DNA of 64,000 bases. It comes from Acorus gramineus (Eukaryota; Streptophyta; Magnoliopsida; Acorales; Acoraceae). Location: the NCBI GenBank assembly GCA_030737835.1, contig JAUJYN010000030.1, forward strand, positions 1,566,057 to 1,630,056. The letters run 5' to 3'. How positions within the stretch are numbered: the first letter of the stretch is position 1; the number at the start of each line of letters is the position of its first letter. The position numbers and the translations under genes are program-made. The notes below the pieces were generated by a model. The model was not told the origin of the DNA, ran no database searches, and saw only the letters and a program-made list of their open reading frames with translations. Positions 55,535 to 64,000 of the stretch are shown in pieces.

Positions 55535-57184
55535 TGTAGCGACTCTAACTTTTTTGTTCATAATTAACCTGCTTCTATAGTATGTTTAGTATTCCAAATT
55601 TATGATAATTTGACATGGTTAGATTAATCGTTTCGTTGGCTTTCCAACGCGTTTTACGGATCGTAAATCAGATGAGTATCGATAAAGTTATGGGCGAAAT
55701 TGTGCTGAGAGGTCGGGCAGAGGAAATAGCGAGGACTCCAGTGAGATCTGTCGGTATTGTGACGGATCCTATAGGATACGTTGGTTTTTGTGACTGATCC
55801 AACAGCACCCGTCAATCTGTAAACGATTTCAAACTTTAATATATTTTAGTTTTAGAAAGTTTTAATGTGTATTATTGATTGATATGTTTGGGATACGGTT
55901 AGTTTTGATTTCCGCAGGTGTATAAGCTCATATATACCCTCTCTCTCTCTCTTTTTAATTGAAAACCCTAAAACCCTAAAGTATTCTTCTTCTTCTCTTG
56001 TTTTTGGCACCATTGTTGAGGAGCTCGGGAAGGGGTTCGAATAGAGGGTTCTTGTGAGTATTATCCTTTGTTTATGAAGGGTTTTGAATGATAATGATTC
56101 CCTTTAGGTGTCCTTGTTATATGATTTCGCTCTTAGTTTTTTTTCCAACAAAAAGATTGGATTTTCTTCTTGATACTTGAAAGTTTTATATAATTTCGGG
56201 TCCTTATGATATAACAATGAAATCATTATGTTTTGTGATGTTTTACAAAGTTTTAGATGATGCTTTTAGATCTCACATATTTACTTCAGATTTCATTGAT
56301 CTCTTAAGTTTTCTTCTTGAGTTTTTCATAGTTTTGATGGATTTAATATGATTTTTGGATCCTTATGTTATAACTATGAAATCATAAATCTTTCAAAGTA
56401 TTTTACAAATATTTCATGACAAAAGAAAGGGGATATGTATATATCATGTCTAGGGTTGTTTATTAAGAATAGAAAGCATATTTACAATCATTTAAAGTCT
56501 TGTTTTGACCCTTATAGGCATAGATCCGAACCTATACATGCTTTTATGATTTTTAAGAATTTTTATCATAGATCCATATTAGTTATTTCTACATATAATA
56601 GATCTATGGTTTTCGAAGATTTTTGTATTATGGTTTATTTGTTTTTATATATGTTCTTTTTATGAATCCTTTTAAATCTAGGGGTTTTGAATAGAAGAAT
56701 ATCATGCTAGGTATAATAATATGTTATCTCTTGAGGTTTTCAAAGGATTTCATAAAGTATATTCAGACCCTTGGGTGTACCAAGTGTTTTATGTTCCATC
56801 GATGTTTTTATCGTTTTTCCATAAGCTAGGGTTTCAAATGGATTTTCTTTATACGATCTTCGATCTATCTCGTAAATGATTTGTATCGTTTTACCTATTT
56901 TATATTACTTTTATACCTATGTTAAATATACGTTTTTTTTTTCAAAGATGTTTTAAATGAGTTTTTGGATTGGTTTTAATTGGATTTTTGAGATGACTTC
57001 TTTTCTGTTTTACACCTTTTAAACGACTCGTGTATAGTTTTCCATGATAGAACATGTTAGAATGTTTTAATAAAAAGGTAGGGTTTCATGTTTTCGGTCT
57101 TAAGACGGTTCCCTTGAGAGCCGCCGGGCATGTTCTGGACGGCTCCTAGAAAAGCCGTCGATTTGTTTTGGACGGTCCCAATAG

Positions 57185-57290
57185 GAGCGTCTGGTTTTCG
57201 GTAAGTACGGACCCCATCAGGCCGTACTGTTTGATGATACTGTGACCTAGGTTGGTCCGTACTGTTTGATCATACTGTGACCTAGCCATA
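57185..57290. repeat. 44-bp repeat in family C LTR
   Basis: CCGTACTGTTTGATSATACTGTGACCTAG occurs twice in close succession (from about 57222 and 57266). Confidence 0.8.
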
Positions 57291-57592
57291 TCGTTTCTTG
57301 TCATATTAGATTTACTGTAAAATTCGGTTGTGGTTTTGCGAATTGTTGGACCGGAGGTGAGTGGGTCTAGTCTATACGTAGATTTTGAAACTATTTATAT
57401 TTATATCATGATCGCATCATGCCTATTTTATGAATGCAACTGTTATCTTGATTATGGAATACATGAGCATGACATCATGATTTTAAGGTATTATTTTACG
57501 TATAATTTATATTGGAGGCTATGTTATTCTTGCATGCAAATTACTGTTTGATAAATTGATCTTGCATGCATATCATCTATCTGCGTGACATC

Positions 57593-57725
57593 GTCTGCGT
57601 GACGACCGGTCTGTGTGATCCAGTCCAGTGGGACCTTGTCTGCGTGATAATCGGTCTGCGTGATCTAGTCCAGTGGGATCTTGTCTGTGTGACGACCGGT
57701 CTCCGTGACCAAGCTCTAGATGGAG
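57593..57725 (+). repeat. 45-bp tandem repeat in family C LTR
   Basis: Nearly three copies with starts at 57593, 57638 and 57683; each has GTCTGYGTGA, GGTCTGYGTGA and CCAGTGGGA. Confidence 0.85.
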
Positions 57726-58337
57726 CATCATTCGGCTGTGTGCCATACGGGCATGCGTGTCCGTTGCATCATACACATCGTGTAGTTAGTATGAGATTGT
57801 GGGTATTCCTCTAAAGAGATGCATTATGTTTTATCGTTACACTTGTGACAATTATATGTATATGTTTGTAATCTGTTAGTTTGGATTTTTGGGACTATTT
57901 TATTATTATTGTTATTATTATTATTGGGACGCTATAGGTCCATTAACTGAGCGTGTGGTAGCTCACCCTCTTTTCCCAACCTTTCAGGGTAGATGTTGGT
58001 TATCGTTGTTCGCAGAGGGGCGTTGGCAATCTAGTTTGCGTTTTACCTTCATTGCATCGTAGGTGTTGAATAAGCCTTCTTCTTGGCATGTAGTAGACGT
58101 CCTTAGCCTTATCAGCAAAACTGGAGGAATTATTACTAGTATTAAATAAAGAATTTGTGTGTATTCGTTCAAACTTAAGAATAAATTATTGAGATCTTGT
58201 GGTTGGTTTTGTTTTAAATCCTAAGAGTATTTTATGTGTTTATTTATATTACTCGATATAATGTGGATTGTGATGCTGTGACGCACCGTATCACATGTCT
58301 TAATTAAGGATAATGAGTGCGGGGGCGTTACAAATCC

Positions 58338-58518
58338 AATGAGTCAATCCATGTTGTAGGCCCATATGCATCCAGAAGTAATCTCCCAACTGTCTATATA
58401 TTGTGCTGTTGCAATGTATACTACACTATTCCAATGTATGAAAATTAAATATTTTTAATTTTTTCAAAAAAAATATAATAGAATATCCCATTGTATACTT
58501 CACTTTTTATAATATAAT
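58338..58518. other. short AT-rich spacer
   Basis: Unique sequence between two LTRs. The last five bases (ATAAT, 58514-58518) would be the left duplication of the family B LTR that follows; the right copy is outside the window. Confidence 0.5.
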
Positions 58519-60852
58519 TGTCACGCCCCAGGGCGGCCGTCCCCGAGACGTGGCAATAATGAAATATCAGCTATCAATACCTGAGGTCAATAAAGACTCC
58601 AACAACAACACACAAGGTGGCAAAGCAAAGATAATGATAACTGACTGAAAAGCGGAAGCATAATATATAAACAATGTCTGTAAACCAAAAACATTATTAC
58701 AGACTCGAATACACAATCACTGTCCTGTGAGAGCCAAGTCTAGTCCAAATAAAATACAACCTGTGCCACATGCACGATTTACAATACATAAAATGACTCT
58801 AGGACTGCTGACAGCCTCGCACTCGCCACCCGCCGGAAGAACGCTCCACGCCCATAAGACCATGCCACAGGGAAGCTCCAGCTCCACGCCCAACACTGCT
58901 CCTGAAAAGAAACAGTATGCGAGGGGTGAGCTACAAGCTCAGTGAGTGGCTGGAAACCAATCACCATACAACAGTTCAATACTAAAACAATTTTCTCTCA
59001 AGGAAAACATTGGTAGAAACCCAATGGATAACAAGGTCACGCGGCGGCGCGACCAACCTCACCCTCACCCTCACTCCCGGAGGAAGACTCTTGGGACTTT
59101 TGGGGAGAGACCATACCGTTGGTCGAAGAGATCTGGAATTACTGGTCTACACAACACTACTGGATCACCAACCCCACCCTCACCCTCACTCCCGGAGGGA
59201 GACTCTTGGGTCTCTTGGGGAGAGACCATACCGTTGGTCGAAGAGACCCGGAATTACTGGTCTACACAACACCACTGGATCATCAATCCCTGAGATAACT
59301 GCCCAACGATGTCTTTGAACATCGATACGCAACCGGGCCCAACAACTATGGGAACGGACGAACCACGAATGGGTCACGCGGCGACTTGTCTTCACCTCAT
59401 CCTCACCCTCACCCTTTAGAGGTGACATAATTATACTCCTCTGCACCCTTGGTCCACCGGTAGCCCTTTCTCTGGGTAGTCACTACTTGGTATACTCCCA
59501 CGATTAGTACGCTTCCGAACGCCTCGGTGGTACCTACGGATGGGAGCCCTCTGTCAGGACAGCTTTTCCAACGCCGGGAAGTTCCTACATCGGATCCAAT
59601 GAAGGGGAGAACGATTCCACGCTCGCAATATCATTCGTTAGCCCACTCCCGGGTAGCCTCTACCTGGTATACCCCCACGATCAGTACATCTTGCCGCATG
59701 CGTCGATAGTACCTACAGGTGGGGGCCCTCTGTCAAGACAGCTACAACCTGAGCCGCTTCAACATGGACGACATTGGGAGGAAACACTCCATGTTCGCAA
59801 AGCGAACCCAATGAAAAAACAACTACTCTCGATAATCACATATCGATGATATCGAACACTATTGTACTCCCACTCCGTTGCGTCGCTCAGACACAAAGGG
59901 GGTGGTTGCCTCTGCTCTCACGTAGAAATAATCCCAAGGCACATAACCCAACAGGCGGTTCATATACACGCCTAGCATGGGTAGGCCTAGCTTAATGCCA
60001 CAACTACCGGCTTAACAAAACCGATAAGATAATGAATTCTCCTGAATTCCAAATGAGTGCATCGCTCGGATGCACGGGGGCGATTACATTGCTAGCGCTC
60101 TAACTAATAAGGTACAACCCGACCACGGGTCATACCCACGCCTATTTCAGATAGGTCTAACAGTTTTTTTTTATATGCGCATATAAATATATCTAGGAGA
60201 ATTATATATAGCTATGTGCATGAACCATATGCACAATCATCTAATAATTGACCATAAGGGTGACCCCTAACATGGATTTACATCATAAACAACAAATCAT
60301 ACAACATGCATACATGGTATGGCCCACTTAAACATGCATATGTGGCCATTAATCATATAAGCACACAAGGCATAACTTAAGCATGCGTTGGATATCACCA
60401 ACTTAAAAGAAAGGGTCAAGCGCGATCTCGCGCACTAACAGGTGCATGCCAATATTCCAAATGAACTTGAGTCGAGTAGGAAATCGCATCTACTTACTCA
60501 GTTCGTGCAGAGAGAGAGGGCGAGAGAGATCATCATCTCATGAAGTTGGTCATAGCTTTGCCCCATTAGCATGGGCGCAACAACTACACCACGCCCTTGA
60601 GTCTTATCGCAAGGGAATATTAGGCAGGTGCCCGTTGTTAACCCAGACTTAATCGTGCTGGATATTCCAATTAATATGGTGGGAGTAGTATTACAATACT
60701 ACCTAAGGCATGCCATATTCTATACATCCATACACATTACAAAAATACATGCCCATACTAGAGGGGCGCATGCAACACAATCATTAATACATGGATACAA
60801 TGCATGTATATAAGCCTAGCATGCAAGATATCTAACATATTATAGCTTAAGC
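58519..60852 (-). repeat. Family B LTR, reverse, cut by Tek-4
   Basis: In + view it starts TGTCACGCCCC and matches the solo LTR at 1728-24259 in reverse, including the stretch lost there at the Tek-1 insertion. It ends at CTTAAGC where Tek-4 begins; the corresponding point in the other copy is about 3190. It contains repeated GACTCTTGGG/ACCCTCACCCTCACTCCCG modules (59060-59300). Whether it belongs to a full element is not visible. Confidence 0.85.
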
Positions 60853-61250
60853 TGTTATATATGTGTCACTTTTAACCTGCTGGTAACCGTTAGAGCGTCC
60901 TGGCAGTTTTAAAAATTTTTAGGGTTTTTGGTCGGAACCGCATAATTTCAGACTGTTAGCTATCGTCTGAGCTAGAGGACTCCGATTGGAAATCTAACTG
61001 CATATTTGGTGTCCTGGCGCCATTTTAGACCTCTCATGAAAGTTTCATCGAATTCTGGCATCGTTTGCAAAAATTTCGCAGTTCCGGGGCGTATCCGGGT
61101 ATTTTAAGTCGCACATTACATAAATGGAATCTAAAAATTTGAAATCACTATTCATCATCCCCGACCTTGGACTCTCTCTCTCCTCTCCTCCGTTTTTCTT
61201 CCGTTTGAGCCCCCTCCACCCCTCGAAATCAAAAACCTAAAGCACGGGAA

Positions 61251-61275
61251 GTGTAGATCGGGTCCCGATCTACAC
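61251..61275 (+). other. 25-nt leader palindrome
   Basis: Same palindrome as at 15818-15842, including the central T. Confidence 0.95.
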
Positions 61276-61441
61276 TCCGGTGTCTTCAAATCCGAATTCC
61301 GACGATCCTAGCCTCCCCGACCTCCTCTCTCTCTCCTCTGTTTCGACCCAAATCGAGGGCCGTGATAGATCGGGGTGTGGGAAAGCCTTTGAGGAAGGTT
61401 TCGGCGCGCGAGGAGCTACCGAACGTCTTCCCCTCCCCTCG

Positions 61442-62490
61442 GTAAGCTTTCCTTCCCTCTTTTTCTTGCATGAATGTGTGCTTGGGGGGTAGGTTTTGTG
61501 TTTGGGGGGGGGCGGCGGCGGTGGGGGTCGTCGGAGGAGGGTCGGAGGTGGTTGGAGGTGGTCGGCGGCAGTGGGAGGGGTGGTTGGAGGTGCTCGGCTG
61601 GCAGGGACACTGCCCCGGGCAGCAAGCAGCGGCGGCAGCAGCCCAGGCCGCGCGTGAGCTGGGCGCGTGCGGGGATGCGCGTGCGCGCGCGGGCGTGCGT
61701 GCGCGCGGCATGCGCACGGGCGTGCGCGGGTCGGGGGCTGGCCGTCTTGGTCGTGCGGGTGTGCTGGAGGGGCAGGCAACGCAGGAGTGTGGGCTGGTGG
61801 CCTCGGGTAGCTCGGGCGCAGGGGGTGGCGGCGTGCGCTCGGGAAGAGCTGGTCTGGGCGCTGGTCTGGGCGCGCGCGGAGGTGCTGGACGCGCGAGTTG
61901 CTGGTCTGGGCGCGCGCGGAGGTGCTAGACGCGCGAGTTGCTGGTCTGGGCGCGCGCGGAGGTGCTAGACGCGCGAGTTGCTGGTCTGGGCGCGCGCGGA
62001 GGTGCTAGACGCGCGAGTTGCTGGTCTGGGCGCGCGCGGAGGTGCTGGACGCGCGAGGTGCGCGCGGAGGTGCTGCCGGAGGTGCTGGACGCGCGAGGTG
62101 CGCGCGGAGGTGCTGCCGGAGGGGCTGGACGCGCGAGGTGCGCGCGGAGGAGGTGGCGGAGGTGCGCGCGGGGTGCGCGCGGGGCGAGGAGGCGTGCGCG
62201 AGGCGTGCGCGGGTCGCGGCAAGGCAGGGATGGTGTGCGCGGGGGCGAGGCGCGCGCGCGGGGGCGCGCGGGGTGCTCGCGGACCGGCGCGAGGCGTGCG
62301 GGGCCCGCGGCGGCGCGTCCGGGCGGTGGCCGACCGTGCGGGTGGTTGCCGGGGACCGTGCGGGTGATTGCCGAGGCCGCGGGTAGTTGTTGGGGATGTG
62401 TTGGATGCTTGTTGTGGGCTTTGGGGTATTTAATTGAGTATTTAATAATATTTGTGGATTAATACTTACCAAATAATGCCTGTCTTGCAG
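61442..62490 (+). other. putative leader intron of Tek-4
   Basis: Donor CTCGGTAAGC (GT at 61442) and acceptor CTGTCTTGCAG (ending 62490) enclose 1049 bp, mostly the GC-rich block. Inferred from position and conservation with other LTRs. Confidence 0.45.
61850..62160 (+). repeat. 40-bp GC-rich tandem array
   Basis: Five copies of a 40-bp unit (CTGGTCTGGGCGCGCGCGGA and the 20 bases after it) start at 61861, 61901, 61941, 61981 and 62021. Two further 40-bp units of a variant (CGCGCGGAGGTGCTGCCGGA) start at 62061 and 62101. Copies are almost identical, so the array expanded recently. Related units in reverse occur at about 28800-28885. Confidence 0.93.
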
Positions 62491-64000
62491 ATCTCGACAG
62501 ACGGTCGCGCGTTGATCCCGATCACTGGTGAGTGGGACAATCCAACCCAGTCGAGAGGTGTTATACGCACTTGGGCGTATACCGACCTCTCCTGGGGCGT
62601 CTTGGATGAATATTAACCTGCAATAATATGTATCCATGATTGTATAATTTATGTGTAGAATGCATGTTTCCCTAGTTTTGCATGTTAGGGACTTGCCCCT
62701 TAGGATGTGCATATGAGCCATGCAGCATGTCCCCTGTTTACATGCTAGGAAACCCGGCCTATGCATGTGCCCTACTAGTTTATTTATTAAATTAAATGCT
62801 AGTACTTGTTAATTACATGTTATAGTGAATATTATAGGGGAGGGGCCTTGCGAGGACAGCGGTGAGACCCGGGTTAGGGTACACCGTGTTCCTTGTTTGG
62901 TTGTCGGGGTGTCCTATAATGGGAACTCACGCTGCCCTCCCGAGTTTCTTTCCCCCAATGATATTCCACCCTGTTATAACCTTATGCATGTTCCCCGCAT
63001 CGTAGTTATGCGCCCTGGTGGGTTCTGAGGAATTCAGAACGGTAGAGTTGTATGTTTGGTATGATTATTAGCATGAGTAGTGAATATTATAGGGGAGGGA
63101 CCTTGCGAGGACAGCGGTGAGACCCGTGTTAGGGTACTCCGTGTTCCTTGTTTGGTTGTCGGGGTACCCTGTATCGGGAACTCACGCCGCCCTCCCGAGT
63201 TTCTTTCCCCCAGTGATATTCCAACACTGCTTTTGATTGTACTGTTTCCCCGCATCGTGGAGATGCATCCGGTTGAATTCAGAGGAATTCATGACATTTG
63301 AGTTGTAGAGATGTATTATCGGCGGATCCGAGTGGATCATATGCGTATGGATAGGCTGTTCTGTCCCCCTCGTTGGATCCGGTGGAGGCTACCCCCAGCG
63401 TTAGACAGGGCCTTCCTGACAGAGGGCTCCCATTAGTAGGCACCTCCTGATGAGGTGACGGACTGTGCTGAATATGGGAGTAGACCAGGCGGCCTACGGA
63501 GTGGAGGGAGAGACTATCGGTGGACTAAGGGTGACCAACAGCCTAGTCAGTCCCAAAATCCTATGTCACCCGTGGTAGGGTGAGGGTGAGGGTGTAGTGG
63601 GTTGGCGATGAGCGACCTACTGGATATGTGAATGGATGATTATCAGTCCCAAAATCCTATGTCACCCATGGATGGGTGAGGGTGAGGGTGTGGTGGTTCG
63701 GCGAAGTACGAACCACTGGATTGTGTTATGTATTGATGGCTGGATAAAATAATGGAAATTGGTAAATATTGTCTGTGATGCGTGGGTTGTGCTGTTCACT
63801 GAGCGTGTGGCTCACCCCTCGCATATGTTTTTCCCCAGTTGCCACTGAGCCTGAGCTGGAGCCGGAGCAGCAGTTGGAGCTTTCCGAGGGATTTCTTCAG
63901 TAGCGGAGCAGCGCTACGTCCGCGAGTACCAGAGGCTGTCAGCATCCCTTTCCTTGGCTGTATGTATTTATTTCCGTGCTTGGCACGTGTTGTATATGTT

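Larger units (their letters stand above)
55535..58332 (+). mobile_element. Family C solo LTR, 2798 bp
   Basis: It starts TGTAGCGACTC and ends GGGGGCGTTACA, with perfect AATCC duplications at 55530-55534 and 58333-58337 and no internal region. It contains a telobox-like AAACCCTAAAACCCTAAAG near 55965, 45-bp repeats (57593-57725), and near its end ACTGAGCGTGTGG followed by GCTCACCCTC, a module shared with families A and B. A truncated relative is at 25459-25925. Confidence 0.92.
60853..64000 (+). mobile_element. Tek-4: family A 5' LTR, runs off the window
   Basis: It starts TGTTATATATGTGTCAC after TAAGC (60848-60852, the presumed left duplication). It has the start motif ACTATTCATC (near 61145), palindrome (61251-61275), donor (61442), GC block with a 40-bp array, acceptor (62490), duplicated modules (62826-62976, 63082-63230), GTGAGGG arrays and the conserved 3' module. 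By comparison with Tek-3 about 250-350 bp of LTR are missing at the right edge. The interior of the element cannot be seen. Confidence 0.88.

Noticed and set aside
61850..62160. CRISPR-like array
   Set aside because: Units are directly adjacent tandem repeats without unique spacers, in a plant LTR.
61474..62462. Repetitive protein frame over the 40-bp array
   Set aside because: A 40-bp unit is not a multiple of three, so the frame rotates with each unit; no constraint on any frame.

Overview
This window is nuclear DNA from a flowering plant, made almost entirely of LTR retrotransposons plus one AT-rich unique stretch. The evidence is Ty3/gypsy elements with plant-type primer sites (initiator tRNA-Met), small hAT- and Mutator-like MITEs, solo LTRs, and one plant-specific peptide gene of the DVL/ROTUNDIFOLIA-like family. 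I cannot name the species. Apart from the peptide gene I find no cellular gene.

Layout. 371-25458: a decayed Tat-lineage gypsy element (LTR, primer site, gag) split by a four-layer nest. A solo LTR (family B, 1728-24259, TSD CACCT) sits in the Tat gag. A minus-strand Tekay/Del-type chromovirus with pol (Tek-1, 3958-22846) sits in that LTR. A plus-strand, gag-only relative (Tek-2, 10447-18796, TSD GGCAC) sits in the gag of Tek-1. 25459-29975 is rubble: the head of a family C LTR, scrambled Tekay pol/gag, and two LTR halves facing each other. 29976-43523 is AT-rich with four or five MITEs, a 745-bp tandem duplication and the 44-residue peptide gene (38030-38164, minus). 43524-53284 is Tek-3, a complete minus-strand gag-only element (TSD AATAT) with an intact 462-codon gag. 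55535-58332 is a solo LTR of family C (TSD AATCC). 58519-60852 is a family B LTR (minus) cut by Tek-4, whose first LTR runs off the right edge.

How parts relate. Tek-1 is the pol-bearing type; its pol has a few stops, a frameshift and a changed residue in the RT active site. Tek-2 and Tek-3 share the same internal deletions and the same captured LTR segment, so they descend from one non-autonomous derivative that kept gag and presumably borrows pol from Tek-1-like relatives. The long LTRs (about 2.8-3.5 kb) share a recurring architecture not covered by usual annotation: a TATA/start region, a short palindrome in the leader, a consensus 5' splice site, a fast-changing GC-rich block full of short tandem repeats, a 3' splice site, a small conserved exon-like block, then GTGAGGG arrays able to form G-quadruplexes and a conserved 3' module. 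I read this as a spliced LTR leader whose intron is the GC-rich block. Many long open frames in the GC-rich blocks are composition artefacts.
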